In this document: positions 1 to 10,466 of the stretch, piece after piece
How positions within the stretch are numbered: the first letter of the stretch is position 1
How the letters are laid out: every line of letters starts with the position of its first letter
DNA from: Acuticoccus yangtzensis
GTDB taxonomy: Bacteria > Pseudomonadota > Alphaproteobacteria > Rhizobiales > Amorphaceae
NCBI RefSeq assembly: GCF_001927245.1
Contig: NZ_MJUX01000010.1
Location: 62,001 to 126,000 of the forward strand
Length of the DNA stretch: 64,000 nucleotides
Reading direction: 5' to 3'
Notes under the pieces: generated by a model
What the model was told of the DNA's origin: nothing
Seen by the model: only the letters and a program-made list of their open reading frames with translations
The model's database searches: none
Position numbers and translations under genes: made by a program

Positions 1-2
1 TC

Positions 3-1352
3 TACGGCGACCACCTCTATGCCGCCGGCGGGCGCACCACCCTCACCCGAGCCGGCGACATGGCCGAACTCGCCGCCACGCTGAAGGAAGGCCGCCTGTC
101 GCCCGCCTGGCAGTCGGCCATCCCCGCCCACCAGGCCACCTTCACCCGCACCCGCCTCCTCCAGGCCAAGGGCTACGACACCCTGTTCGAGATCTGCGCC
201 GACCACGCCTTCCTGTTCGACGCCTTCGCCTCGGGCGCCAGCTTCCACTATGTCGACGAGCCGGTGGCGATCTATGCCGGGGGCGGCCTGTCGGCCCGGC
301 GCAACCTGCGCTGCCGGCTGGAATTCGCCGCCCTCTACCGCCGCTTCAGCGACCACCCGGCCCGCGTCGACCGCTACTTCTTTCCCGAGGAGACGCCGCC
401 CGCCTTCCCGCTGACCACCCCCGCCATGGGCGCCGTCATCGCCGGCCTGCTGGATGCGCCCGGCACCGTGCGTCCAACGGACCGGGACAAGGCCGGGCCG
501 CAGAGCGCCGCGCCGGACGGCGCCAGCCGGAACGGGAGCGGTCAGGACGGGTCCAGCCAGGACGGATCATGGTGCGCCGGAGCCGGCTTCACCCTCCTCA
601 CCCCGCGCGGCAGCCGCGCCAAAGCCCTCACCCTCGCCGGCGAAACCCCCTTCGGCGAGCAGACCATCACCCTTCGCACCGCCGGCGAGGAGATCGCATC
701 CCGCCGCCTCCCTCGCGGCGCCTTCGCCGTCACCCTCCCCCTCTCCGCCCTGCTGCCGCCGGGCACCGCCGTGCAGGTGGAAACACGCCACGGCGCCGTC
801 CTCGACGAGGCGGGCGGGCGCTATGCCAGCCTGCGCCTGGAGCGCGCCGCCTTCGAGCCCTTCACCGCCCTCCCCGCCCCGCCGCTCCCCTTCGGCGAAA
901 CCGTCTTCTCCTCCACACGCCAGCCTGACAGCGCCGCCCTCCTCGCCTTCGGCTGGGCCGACCTCGAAGCCACGCACGTCTGGTCCCTGGTCAAATCGGC
1001 CGAGATCGCCTTCACCGCGTCCGGCCCTGCGCGCGAGATCGTCGTCGTCGCCCATCCCAACCCCGTCCTTCCCGGCGGGCAGACCCTCACCCTGGCGCTG
1101 AACGGCGAACCTCTCGCCACCGCCCCCCTGTCCGGACGGACCGACCTGCGCGCCAAGGTCGGCCCCCATTGGAACGCCGCCGGGGAGAACCGCCTGACCC
1201 TCACCGTATCGGCCCTCGCCGAGCCGCCGTCCGACCCGCGCAGCCTCGGCCTGGCGCTGGAGAGGATGATCGTGACACCCGCGTCCGCCGCCCCCGCCCC
1301 TGCTGCCCCCGCCACCGGCGCGGCGGCCTCGCCCATGGAGGAGGCCCGATGA
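3..1352 (+). CDS. Glycosyltransferase family 2-like protein, 5' end outside the window
   Basis: The reading frame is open to the left edge of the window (in-frame residues YGDHLYAAGG precede the first Met at 60), so the true start lies upstream. The first 130 or so visible residues look like the C-terminal half of a GT-A glycosyltransferase: a YGD segment, then HQATFTRTRLL and an ICADHAFLFDAF stretch typical of the acceptor-binding part of family 2 enzymes. A short Gly/Ser/Gln-rich repeat follows near residues 145-170. The last 140 residues (FGWADLEATHVWSL onwards) resemble the beta-sandwich appended to many capsule glycosyltransferases. It overlaps the next gene by four bases (ATGA), so the two are translationally coupled. 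Donor and acceptor cannot be deduced. Confidence 0.75.
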   Translation, partial: YGDHLYAAGGRTTLTRAGDMAELAATLKEGRLSPAWQSAIPAHQATFTRTRLLQAKGYDTLFEICADHAFLFDAFASGASFHYVDEPVAIYAGGGLSARRNLRCRLEFAALYRRFSDHPARVDRYFFPEETPPAFPLTTPAMGAVIAGLLDAPGTVRPTDRDKAGPQSAAPDGASRNGSGQDGSSQDGSWCAGAGFTLLTPRGSRAKALTLAGETPFGEQTITLRTAGEEIASRRLPRGAFAVTLPLSALLPPGTAVQVETRHGAVLDEAGGRYASLRLERAAFEPFTALPAPPLPFGETVFSSTRQPDSAALLAFGWADLEATHVWSLVKSAEIAFTASGPAREIVVVAHPNPVLPGGQTLTLALNGEPLATAPLSGRTDLRAKVGPHWNAAGENRLTLTVSALAEPPSDPRSLGLALERMIVTPASAAPAPAAPATGAAASPMEEAR

Positions 1353-2356
1353 TCCTCGTCGTCGAACCCGCCGCCGGCCTCGCCGCCGATCCCAACATCC
1401 TCGCCCCCGACCTCGCCGGGCTCGCCTCCGAGCTTGCCCCCGAGCGTGCCGGAGAGGGCACCGCGCTCGGCGAAACAGGTGAGGTGCGCCGCATCGAGGT
1501 GGACCTTGGCCGTCTCGATGCCGCGCCCGAACGCCTCGCCGAGATCGCCGCCCTCCTCGCCCCTCCAGGCGATGGGGAAGAGCCCGCCCTCACCCTCTTC
1601 TGGCGCACCGAGGACGTCGCCGCCCGCCTCCTCGCCTTCGGCCTCGGGCCTGCGGTCATCGTCCCCTCCGCCCGCCAGCGCCCCGCCGCCTATTGGCAGA
1701 TGTTCACCGGATCGGCGCGCTTCCTCACCCTTTCGCGCCGCCTGCACGAGGCGCTGCAGGCCGCCGAATGCCGCTCCGCCGTGTTCGATTATTGGCCCGA
1801 GCCGCCCGCCTCGATCCCCCATCGCGCCGTCGCTCCGGCCGACTGGAGCGCGGTCTTCGTCGATGCCGGCGGGGACACGCTGCCGACCGCCGCCAGCGTC
1901 GCCCAGCAGTGCCGCATCCTCGGCATCGGCGACCTCACCGTCCTCACCCCGGACGAAGCCGCGGCCCCCGGCGGCATGAAGGACGGCGCCCTCTTCGTCT
2001 TCGCCGCGCCCGAACCCGGCATCGACCACACCGTGCGCGCCGCCATGGGCCGCGGCCAGATCGTCGTCGCCCCCCGCATCGGCGCCGCCGCCGAAACCAT
2101 AGGCCACCTGTCGAGTGGCATCCTGGTGGATCCCGCCCGCCCCACGGACCTGCCCGAATTGACGCAAGAGCTGGTGGAACGCCTCGCCCACGGCGCCCGG
2201 CACAAGGCCACCCTCGGCCGGCAGCGCTGGCAGGCCGACGCCCCCCGCCGCCGCTCCGTCCTCACCGACGACGGCACGCGCTGGTCCGGCGGCGATCTCT
2301 CCGCCCACCTCGGCAATCGGATGCAGAAAGAGGTCGCACGGCGCCGGGCGGGGTGA
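1349..2356 (+). CDS. Glycosyltransferase-like protein of the upstream operon
   Basis: A 335-residue protein whose ATG overlaps the stop of the preceding glycosyltransferase gene (ATGA). I chose this start over an upstream in-frame ATG at 1169 because that one lies inside the previous gene. The second half carries a pattern resembling the C-terminal domain of GT-B enzymes, with a Gly-rich turn (VVAPRIGAAAETIGHLSSG) followed by an ILVDP segment, as in nucleotide-sugar binding sites. The N-terminal half is acidic and poorly conserved to my eye. The role in glycan assembly is inferred from the neighbour and this motif. It ends just before a dispersed palindromic repeat. Confidence 0.55.
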   Translation: MILVVEPAAGLAADPNILAPDLAGLASELAPERAGEGTALGETGEVRRIEVDLGRLDAAPERLAEIAALLAPPGDGEEPALTLFWRTEDVAARLLAFGLGPAVIVPSARQRPAAYWQMFTGSARFLTLSRRLHEALQAAECRSAVFDYWPEPPASIPHRAVAPADWSAVFVDAGGDTLPTAASVAQQCRILGIGDLTVLTPDEAAAPGGMKDGALFVFAAPEPGIDHTVRAAMGRGQIVVAPRIGAAAETIGHLSSGILVDPARPTDLPELTQELVERLAHGARHKATLGRQRWQADAPRRRSVLTDDGTRWSGGDLSAHLGNRMQKEVARRRAG

Positions 2357-2396
2357 GCTTGCGGCACTGTCTTCGCGTCACTCGAGCGCTGTGCCG

Positions 2397-2603
2397 GGGG
2401 GACCGCCGATGCGAGGGAGTTCCCCCTCGCGCTCCCCCGCCTCGCCGGCAGGCAGGGTTCCATGCGTAAGAAGCATGGAACCCATCGGCAGGCTGAGAAG
2501 GAGTGTGGCGGCGTCAAGACCTCGTCCTCCCCGTGCTCGCCCGCTGAAGAAGCGGCCTGTGCGCGGGTCCGGGCGAGGTCTTGACCCCACCACACTCCTT
2601 CAG
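2397..2603 (+). repeat. Dispersed palindromic element, family A, copy 1
   Basis: This fills the gap between the glycosyltransferase operon and rmlA. In order it holds a GAGGGAGTTCCCCCTC hairpin, a perfect 11-bp stem (2455-2465 with 2473-2483) around a GTAAGAA loop, and a 28-bp inverted repeat (2497-2524 with 2574-2601, two mismatches) whose arms read GAAGGAGTGTGGCGGCGTCA on the outside. Between the arms lies CCCGTGCTCGCCCGC. The same order of blocks occurs in reverse at 10467-10693 and more divergently at 15981-16256. No protein is evident. It may also act as the bidirectional terminator between the two convergent genes. Confidence 0.75.
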
Positions 2604-2616
2604 AACATGAGCCGTC

Positions 2617-3498
2617 TCAGCGGCGCACGCCGTCTCCTTCGAGAAGGCCGAGCAGATAGGCGCCGTAGCCGCTCTTCTTCAAGGGCTCGGCCATCGCCAC
2701 CAGCGCCTCGTCGGACAGCCAGCCCTGACGCCACGCGATCTCTTCGGGACACGCGATCCTCAGACCCTGCCGCTGCTCCAGCGCGCGGATGAAGAGGGCC
2801 GCATCGAGCAGACTGTCGTGGGTGCCGGTGTCGAACCAGGCATAGCCCCGCCCCATCGTCTGGGCGTTCAGGGCGCGCCGGTCGAGATAGACCTGGTTGA
2901 CGTCGGTGATCTCGAGTTCGCCCCGCGGAGACGGCTTGATGTTCGCCGCGATGTCCAGAACGTCGTTGTCGTAGAAATAAAGGCCCGTCACCGCGTAGTT
3001 GGACGGTGCCACCGGCGGCTTTTCGAGGATGCGAACCGGCGTCCCCGCCTTGTCGAACTCCAGAACGCCGTAACGCTCCGGGTCGCGCACATAATAGGCG
3101 AAGACGGTGGCGCCGCTGTCCCGCGCCGCGGCCTCCTGCAACATCTCCTCCAGGCCGTGCCCATAATAGATGTTGTCGCCCAGCACCAAGGCGACGCTGT
3201 CGTCGCCCACGAACTCACGGCCGATGATGAAGGCCTGCGCCAGACCCTCCGGCTTCGGCTGCTGGGCGAAGGTGATCGAAATGCCCCACTGGCTGCCGTC
3301 GCCCAGCATGCGCTCGAACAACGGCGCGTCGTGCGGCGTGGTGATCACCAGAATGTCGCGGATCCCGGCGAGCATCAGCGTCGACACGGGATAGTAGATC
3401 ATCGGCTTGTCGTAGACCGGGAGGAGCTGCTTGGAGATCACGTGCGTGATCGGATAAAGCCGCGTGCCCGATCCACCGGCCAGAACGATGCCCTTCAT
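2617..3498 (-). CDS. rmlA: Glucose-1-phosphate thymidylyltransferase (RmlA)
   Basis: RmlA joins dTTP and glucose-1-phosphate to form dTDP-glucose, the first step toward dTDP-L-rhamnose and related sugars, in the cytoplasm. The 293-residue protein has the family length. It shows the nucleotidyltransferase signature [11 protein letters not shown] at residues 7-17, [16 protein letters not shown], the VLGDNIYYG segment with the metal-binding Asp, and the EKP motif. I place the start at the Met of MKGIVLAGG; the frame continues 24 residues upstream but that extension is acidic and unlike the family. The other rml genes (B, C, D) are not adjacent, so the pathway must be completed elsewhere or the product feeds another dTDP-sugar. 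Confidence 0.93.
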   Translation of the reverse strand: MKGIVLAGGSGTRLYPITHVISKQLLPVYDKPMIYYPVSTLMLAGIRDILVITTPHDAPLFERMLGDGSQWGISITFAQQPKPEGLAQAFIIGREFVGDDSVALVLGDNIYYGHGLEEMLQEAAARDSGATVFAYYVRDPERYGVLEFDKAGTPVRILEKPPVAPSNYAVTGLYFYDNDVLDIAANIKPSPRGELEITDVNQVYLDRRALNAQTMGRGYAWFDTGTHDSLLDAALFIRALEQRQGLRIACPEEIAWRQGWLSDEALVAMAEPLKKSGYGAYLLGLLEGDGVRR

Positions 3499-3621
3499 GG
3501 AAGAACCGTCTCCGGCATCGTCGACATCATCATGATCGCTGTCCCTTTTCGCGCCCGCGTGACCCGCCATTGGCAGGCCGCGGGCGCAGGCGCAAGGGAA
3601 GGGACCGCGATCACGGGGCGA

Positions 3622-3963
3622 TCAGTTGGTGATCATCTCGCTGGAGGTGACGAGCAGCGTGTCCGCCTCGCGGCTGATCTCGACCGCGACCGGGGACAGG
3701 CCCGCCTCGCGCGGGGTCGACAGGGTCAGGCTCTGGCCCGGCGCCAGGAGACCGCTGACGCGCACCGGGGTGCCGCCCTCGCCTTCGACCAAAGTCGCGA
3801 CGACGCGGAAGCCCTGCGGCTCGATGGTGTAGTAGGCGACGCCCGACACGGCGCCGAGGTCGAGAAGATGGGCCGCGCTCGGGGTGGTGTCACCGGCCAA
3901 GGCGGGGGTGGCGCCGAGGGCGACGGTGGCGAGGAAGGGGGCGAGCTTCGAAGCGAAGGACAT
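3622..3963 (-). CDS. Small exported protein of unknown function
   Basis: A 113-residue protein that begins with a clear Sec signal peptide (MSFASKLAPFLATVALG, cleavage likely after ALA near residue 23). The mature part is about 90 residues, rich in beta-type sequence and without cysteines. An AGGAGA ribosome binding site sits just upstream of the ATG. The gene is divergent from the LysR-type regulator at 4109, with about 145 bp between the two starts, the usual geometry for a regulator and its target. I do not recognise the family, so function is unknown. Confidence 0.7.
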   Translation of the reverse strand: MSFASKLAPFLATVALGATPALAGDTTPSAAHLLDLGAVSGVAYYTIEPQGFRVVATLVEGEGGTPVRVSGLLAPGQSLTLSTPREAGLSPVAVEISREADTLLVTSSEMITN

Positions 3964-4108
3964 GGGACTCTCCTGAACAAGGGGCCGGGGGTCCCGCGAC
4001 CGCACAGGCCCGGCCTCGACGAGGCGGGACCGGCGCAGCGGCGAACCGTTTGGCGTGTCCCCAGAGATCGGATGGATCGGCGCATCGATCAAACGGATAG
4101 GATGCATT

Positions 4109-5050
4109 TTGGGTATCGATGGCGTCGATCTTTCCAAGGCCGACCTCAACCTCCTGGTGCATTTCGAGGCGCTGATCGCCGAACGCAGCGTGACGCGGGC
4201 CGCCGCGCGTGTCGGGCTCAGCCAGTCGGCGATGAGCCACAACCTCGCCCGCCTGCGTCAACTGTTCGATGATGAGCTTCTGGTGCGGGGTCCGGACGGT
4301 CTGCGTCCGACGCCGCGGGCCATGGCGCTGGCCGAGCCTGTCGATGCGGCGCTGAGGGACATCCGCGCCCTCCTCGCCCGCGACGAGACATTCGATCCCG
4401 GCACCGCGGTGCGCACCTTCCGCCTCGGACTGCCCGATTCCATGGAAATGCTGATCGGCCCGGCGCTTCTCGCCCATTTGCGGGCGCATGCGCCGGGTAT
4501 CGGGCTGCATCTTCAGACCATCGATTCGGCCGGTCTGCTCGACGATCTCGATGCCGACCGGATCGAGCTCGCCATCGGCTACGGCGACTTTCCGCACGGG
4601 CGGGCGCACCACAAGTGGCGCCTTCTGATGTCGGAGAGCTATGTGACGATGTTTTCCGCGGCGCAGACCGGGCTGTCGGCGCCGATCTCATTAGACGACT
4701 ATTTAAGCGTGCCGCACATCCTGACGAGCCTGCGCCATGGCGAAGGGGTGCGCGGTGTGGTGGACGATGCGTTGGAGCCGCTCGGTCTCAGCCGCACGGT
4801 GGTGCTGACGACGCCGCACTTTTTGAGTGTACCGGCCCTCGTGGCGCGGGCGCCTGTCCTGGTGACGATGCATGCCCGCGTGGCGCGGTTGTTCGCGGAG
4901 GCCTACACGCTGGACCTCAGTCCGCCGCCGGTGGAGATCGACGACGTTGCGGTGTCGCTGTTGTGGCATGCCTCGCGCGACCGGGATCCGGCTCATGCCT
5001 GGCTGCGCCAGCTTCTCGTCGGTCTGGTGGGTGAATTGCGCGGCGGCTGA
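4109..5050 (+). CDS. LysR-family transcriptional regulator
   Basis: The product has the N-terminal winged helix-turn-helix of LysR regulators (DLNLLVHFEALIAERSVTRA, then ARVGLSQSAMSHNLARLRQL) and a C-terminal substrate-binding-like domain of about 200 residues. With the TTG at 4109, preceded by an AGGA box about six bases upstream, it is 313 residues, the normal length. A GTG at 4055 would add 18 residues with no visible ribosome binding site. The gene is divergent from the small exported protein at 3622-3963, which is its most likely target. The effector cannot be deduced. Confidence 0.88.
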   Translation: MGIDGVDLSKADLNLLVHFEALIAERSVTRAAARVGLSQSAMSHNLARLRQLFDDELLVRGPDGLRPTPRAMALAEPVDAALRDIRALLARDETFDPGTAVRTFRLGLPDSMEMLIGPALLAHLRAHAPGIGLHLQTIDSAGLLDDLDADRIELAIGYGDFPHGRAHHKWRLLMSESYVTMFSAAQTGLSAPISLDDYLSVPHILTSLRHGEGVRGVVDDALEPLGLSRTVVLTTPHFLSVPALVARAPVLVTMHARVARLFAEAYTLDLSPPPVEIDDVAVSLLWHASRDRDPAHAWLRQLLVGLVGELRGG

Positions 5051-5054
5051 ACGG

Positions 5055-5086
5055 CGAAGGCGCCGCCCACGGGGCGACGCCTTTCG
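5055..5086. terminator. Bidirectional terminator hairpin
   Basis: A GC-rich stem (CGAAGGCGCCGCCC pairing with GGGCGACGCCTTTCG, one mismatch) sits in the 58-bp gap between the convergent LysR gene and the small exported protein gene. Its position fits shared termination. It has only short T runs, so strength is uncertain. Confidence 0.55.
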
Positions 5087-5108
5087 TTCGAGCGGGAGGG
5101 CTCCGGCC

Positions 5109-5486
5109 TCAGTAGCAGACCTTCTCCTTGGTGACGACGTAGGCGCCGCGGCGGTTGGACCAGCGCTCGGTGCGCTCGATGTGGCAGCGGCGGCGGCTTT
5201 CGCGGACGGGGCGGACCTCGCCGTGATCGTCGCGGTAGCCGCGGTGGCGGCGGGGTTCCTGATAGGTGCCGGAGGCCACGGCGGCAGCGCCGATGGCGAA
5301 GGCGCTGAGGCCGATGATGGCGGCGGCGGCGTTGCGCCCGTTGCGGTTGCCGACGGTTTCGATGCTGCCTTGGGCTTCGATCTTGGCGCCCAAGTTGAGC
5401 GGCGCGGCGGTGGCGGGGGCGGTCGCGGCGACGGCGGTCAGCGTCATCACGATGGCGGTGGAAGCGGCGATGAAGGTCTTGTTCAT
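5109..5486 (-). CDS. Small exported protein with Gly/Ala-rich hydrophobic segment
   Basis: A 125-residue protein with a signal peptide (MNKTFIAASTAIVMTLTAVA, cleavage after ATA or TAA near residue 27). A hydrophobic Ala/Gly/Ile stretch follows (AAAAIIGLSAFAIGAAAVAS), which may sit in the membrane. The C-terminal half is very basic, with two cysteines (RRCHIERTE and KEKVCY) that could form a disulfide in the periplasm. I prefer the Met of MNKTF because the signal peptide begins there; an in-frame ATG 17 codons upstream lacks any signal. Similar short proteins are common in Hyphomicrobiales and remain uncharacterised. Confidence 0.68.
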   Translation of the reverse strand: MNKTFIAASTAIVMTLTAVAATAPATAAPLNLGAKIEAQGSIETVGNRNGRNAAAAIIGLSAFAIGAAAVASGTYQEPRRHRGYRDDHGEVRPVRESRRRCHIERTERWSNRRGAYVVTKEKVCY

Positions 5487-5766
5487 GGGGTCGTTCCTCT
5501 TCGTGTGCTCTGAGGGTGTGGCGTCCTGCCGACACACTGAAGATGGCTGCCCCCTCGTCCCCCCGCCGTGCCCGCCAGCACAGGGGCGAACCGAGCATGA
5601 AATTGCGCCCGCCGCCCCTTCACATCCCCCCCTTCTTCAGTGAGGCGCCACGTTCCGCCGCGTCCCATCACGGCGGTTCCGCGTTCCGCGTCACAGGAGG
5701 ATGGTGCCGCTGGTCTGTCCTCTGGAGCCGGCCGTCGCGAACGCCAGCCGGCCTGCGGGCGAGGTT

Positions 5767-5805
5767 CTGCACAAGGGCGTAGAGCCGAAGGCGTCCCTTG
5801 TGCAG
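5767..5805. repeat. Long perfect hairpin
   Basis: CTGCACAAGGG at 5767-5777 pairs perfectly with CCCTTGTGCAG at 5795-5805 across a 17-base loop. The region has no gene. The stem is GC-balanced and would form a stable RNA hairpin on either strand; there is no T run for intrinsic termination. Confidence 0.6.
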
Positions 5806-5922
5806 GGCCTCGTCCGCGGGCAGGGCCAGTTCGTGATGGCCGGGTCCGGGGGACAGACCAAGCCTGTCCTTTGGTGGGTGCCCGAGCGGGGTTTGTTTGG
5901 CCTGTCGCAGTCTTTTTTGGCC

Positions 5923-6046
5923 TACCGCGCTTTGCGCTACATGAGGCGCTTTCTCGGCCTATCGCGCTTCGCGCACCTTGAGGCCGGGTTGGAGTGACGG
6001 CGCGGCGTGGTCGCTGCCGCGTTTCGCGCACCATGAGGCCGGATTG
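5923..6046. repeat. REP-like CGCGCTTCGCGC repeats, dispersed cluster
   Basis: Three variants of the same motif occur here, each with the palindromic core CGCGCTTCGCGC or a one- or two-base variant followed by CATGAGGC or CTTGAGGCCGG. The same core is tandemly repeated at 10714-10851. The behaviour is that of repetitive extragenic palindromes. No associated transposase of the RAYT type is seen in the window. Confidence 0.6.
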
Positions 6047-6245
6047 GGGCGCCCTCGCAGCGTGGTCGCCAGGCCGCAATCCCGATAGTTCAAGCCTCAA
6101 GCATCGTGAGCAATTTTCAGCACGGTGATCGACGCAACAATGAATTTACAAGATCGTTGGTGCAGGTCGTTCAGGATCTTCTCAAAACTCTGGATTGATG
6201 TGTAAGCGCCCAGTGTGCCGTTGATCATCACGAAAGAGAACCGTC

Positions 6246-8195
<1,950 letters not shown>

Positions 8196-8351
8196 GGCCG
8201 GTCTTTATCAGTTGCGGCTGAGGCCGGGCCGTGCGGCGGGGGATGACCGCCCGACGATGCGCCGTCCGCCTGATGGCGGCGCTGCCACGACACCGGCGGG
8301 TTTCGCCGGTTGCCGAACGACACGAGTGGAAACAACGAAGGAGGGCGGCCG

Positions 8352-8633
8352 ATGGCCGACACGTCACATTCCTCATCCTTGACGGCGGAGGGTGAGGCCT
8401 ACTGGAAGGCCAATCTGCGCCTGATCGTGGGTTGCCTGATCGTCTGGGGCATCGTCAGCTTCGGCTTCGGGATCCTGCTTCGCCCGCTGTTGTCGGGCAT
8501 TGCGGTCGGCGGCACGGATCTCGGCTTCTGGTTCGCGCAGCAGGGGTCCATTCTGGTCTTCCTGGTGCTGATCTTTTTCTATGCGTTTCGGATGAACAGC
8601 CTCGACCGCACGCACGGCGTGGACGAGGAGTAA
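8352..8633 (+). CDS. DUF4212 small membrane subunit of a sodium-solute symporter
   Basis: A 93-residue protein with two predicted transmembrane segments (LIVGCLIVWGIVSFGFGILL and, after a GTDLGFWFAQQ turn, SILVFLVLIFFYAF) and a short acidic tail. This is the pattern of the DUF4212 family, which is encoded immediately before VC_2705-type symporters and is thought to be their small subunit. The start is the ATG in GGCCGATGGCC, preceded by AAGGAGGGCGG. The stop lies six bases before the symporter start, so the two are coupled. Location is the inner membrane. Confidence 0.9.
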   Translation: MADTSHSSSLTAEGEAYWKANLRLIVGCLIVWGIVSFGFGILLRPLLSGIAVGGTDLGFWFAQQGSILVFLVLIFFYAFRMNSLDRTHGVDEE

Positions 8634-8639
8634 GGTTTC

Positions 8640-10418
8640 ATGGATCAATATACCCTCAATATTCTCGTCGTCGGTGCGACCTTCGCGCTGTATATCGGCA
8701 TCGCCATCTGGGCGCGGGCGGGGTCGACGTCGGAGTTCTATGCGGCGGGGCGGGGTGTTCACCCGGTCACCAACGGCATGGCGACGGCGGCGGACTGGAT
8801 GAGTGCGGCCTCGTTCATTTCGATGGCGGGTCTCATCGCCTTCAACGGCTACTCGGCGTCGGCCTATCTGATGGGCTGGACGGGCGGCTATGTGCTTCTC
8901 GCGCTGCTTCTGGCGCCTTATCTGCGCAAGTTCGGCAAGTTCACGGTGCCGGAGTTCATCGGCGACCGGTTCTACAGCCGCACGGCGCGCATGGTGGCGG
9001 TGGTGTGCCTGATCGTCGCCTCGGTGACCTATGTCATCGGTCAGATGACGGGTGTGGGTGTGGCCTTCTCGCGCTTTTTGGAGGTGGATGCGTCGACCGG
9101 TCTCTTCATCGGCGCGGCGATCGTCTTCATGTATGCGGTTCTGGGCGGCATGAAGGGCATCACCTACACGCAGGTGGCGCAGTACATCGTTCTGATCACC
9201 GCCTACACCATTCCGGCGGTGTTCATTTCGCTGCATCTGACGGGGACGCCGATTCCGGGTCTGGGTCTGTTCAGCGAGCACACGGCGTCGGGTGAGCCGC
9301 TGCTGGGCCGTCTCAACGAGGTGATTCAGGAGCTCGGGTTCGGCGCCTATACGGTGCAGGACGGCTCGCCTCTGGCGGTCATGAACATGACGCTCTTCAC
9401 CTTGTCGCTGATGATCGGCACGGCGGGTCTGCCGCACGTGATCATCCGCTTCTTCACGGTGCCGCGGGTTGCGGATGCGCGCTGGTCGGCGGGTTGGGCG
9501 CTGGTCTTCATCGCGCTTCTCTACATCACCGCGCCGGCGGTGGGGGCGATGGCGCGTCTCAACATCGTCGACACGATTTATCCGAACGGCACGGCGGAGG
9601 CGCCGATCGCGGGTGCGGACCGTCCGGACTGGATGAACAACTGGGAGGTCACGGGTCTTCTCAATTGGGACGACAAGAACGGCGACGGTCTGATCCAGTA
9701 TTATAACGACAAGTCGGATGGTTTTGCGGCGACGGCGTCGGAGCGTGGCTGGCAGGGCAACGAGCTGACGGTGAACAACGACATCCTGGTGCTGGCGAAC
9801 CCCGAGATCGCGCAGCTTCCGGGGTGGGTGATCGCGCTGGTGGCGGCGGGTGGCCTCGCGGCGGCCTTGTCGACGGCGGCGGGTCTGCTTCTCGCGATCT
9901 CGTCGGCGATCAGCCACGACGTTGTGAAGGCGACGATCAATCCGAACATTTCGGAGAAGGGCGAGCTGTTGGCGGCGCGTATTTCGATGGCGGTCGCCAT
10001 TGCGGTCGCGACGTATCTGGGCCTCAACCCTCCGGGTTTCGCGGCGCAGACGGTGGCGCTGGCGTTCGGTCTGGCGGCGGCGACGATCTTCCCGGCGTTG
10101 ATGATGGGCATCTTCTCGAAGCGCATCAACGACAAGGGGGCGGTCGCGGGCATGCTGGCCGGTCTGATCTTCACGGTCGTTTACATCTTCATGCACAAGG
10201 GCTGGTTCTTCCTGCCGGGGACGAACCAGTTCCCGGACACGATCGCGGGTTCGCTTCTGGGCATTCAGTCGACGGCGATCGGCGCGGTGGGTGCGGTGAT
10301 CAACTTCGCGGTCGCCTATGTCGTGGCGTCGCGGACGGCGGACACGCCGCAGCACATCAAGGACCTCGTCGAGAGTGTCCGTGTGCCGCGCGGTGCGGGT
10401 GCGGCGAGCGCCCACTGA
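8640..10418 (+). CDS. Sodium:solute symporter (VC_2705-type, likely acetate/monocarboxylate)
   Basis: A 592-residue inner-membrane protein of the SSS family with about 13 hydrophobic helices. It has the N-terminal EFYAAGRGVHPVTNGMATAADWMSAASF segment, part of the sodium-binding core, and GGMKGITYTQVAQY. A soluble loop of about 90 residues near residues 305-390 is typical of the VC_2705 subgroup. Position after acsA and the DUF4212 gene supports uptake of acetate or another short carboxylate. That substrate is inferred from context and the ActP relationship, not shown. A GC-rich hairpin follows the stop. Confidence 0.93.
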   Translation: MDQYTLNILVVGATFALYIGIAIWARAGSTSEFYAAGRGVHPVTNGMATAADWMSAASFISMAGLIAFNGYSASAYLMGWTGGYVLLALLLAPYLRKFGKFTVPEFIGDRFYSRTARMVAVVCLIVASVTYVIGQMTGVGVAFSRFLEVDASTGLFIGAAIVFMYAVLGGMKGITYTQVAQYIVLITAYTIPAVFISLHLTGTPIPGLGLFSEHTASGEPLLGRLNEVIQELGFGAYTVQDGSPLAVMNMTLFTLSLMIGTAGLPHVIIRFFTVPRVADARWSAGWALVFIALLYITAPAVGAMARLNIVDTIYPNGTAEAPIAGADRPDWMNNWEVTGLLNWDDKNGDGLIQYYNDKSDGFAATASERGWQGNELTVNNDILVLANPEIAQLPGWVIALVAAGGLAAALSTAAGLLLAISSAISHDVVKATINPNISEKGELLAARISMAVAIAVATYLGLNPPGFAAQTVALAFGLAAATIFPALMMGIFSKRINDKGAVAGMLAGLIFTVVYIFMHKGWFFLPGTNQFPDTIAGSLLGIQSTAIGAVGAVINFAVAYVVASRTADTPQHIKDLVESVRVPRGAGAASAH

Positions 10419-10425
10419 GGACGGC

Positions 10426-10451
10426 GGAGGGGGGGCCTCGCGCCCCCCTCC
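10426..10451 (+). terminator. Terminator-like hairpin after the symporter
   Basis: GGAGGGGGGGC pairs with GCCCCCCTCC across a CTCGC loop, eight bases after the symporter stop codon. It is followed by a short T-containing tract (TCTCATCATTTT). This fits an intrinsic terminator for the acetate operon. Confidence 0.7.
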
Positions 10452-10466
10452 TCTCATCATTTTCGT

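Larger units (their letters stand above)
5487..6245. other. Intergenic region before acs
   Basis: No convincing gene is seen in these 760 bases. They contain a strong hairpin at 5767-5805 and a cluster of CGCGCTTCGCGC repeats at 5923-6046, listed separately. The last 170 bases (from about 6075) are less GC-rich and presumably carry the acs promoter, but I could not assign -35 and -10 boxes with confidence. Confidence 0.5.

Noticed and set aside
5540-5640. A further family A repeat copy upstream of acs.
   Set aside because: It shares GAACCGAGCATG- and CTTCTTCAG-like pieces, but block order and length are not convincing by eye.
5701-5997. A 98-residue protein between the small exported protein gene and acs.
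   Set aside because: The frame runs through the 5767-5805 hairpin and the CGCGCTTCGCGC repeats. It lacks a ribosome binding site and any recognisable domain.
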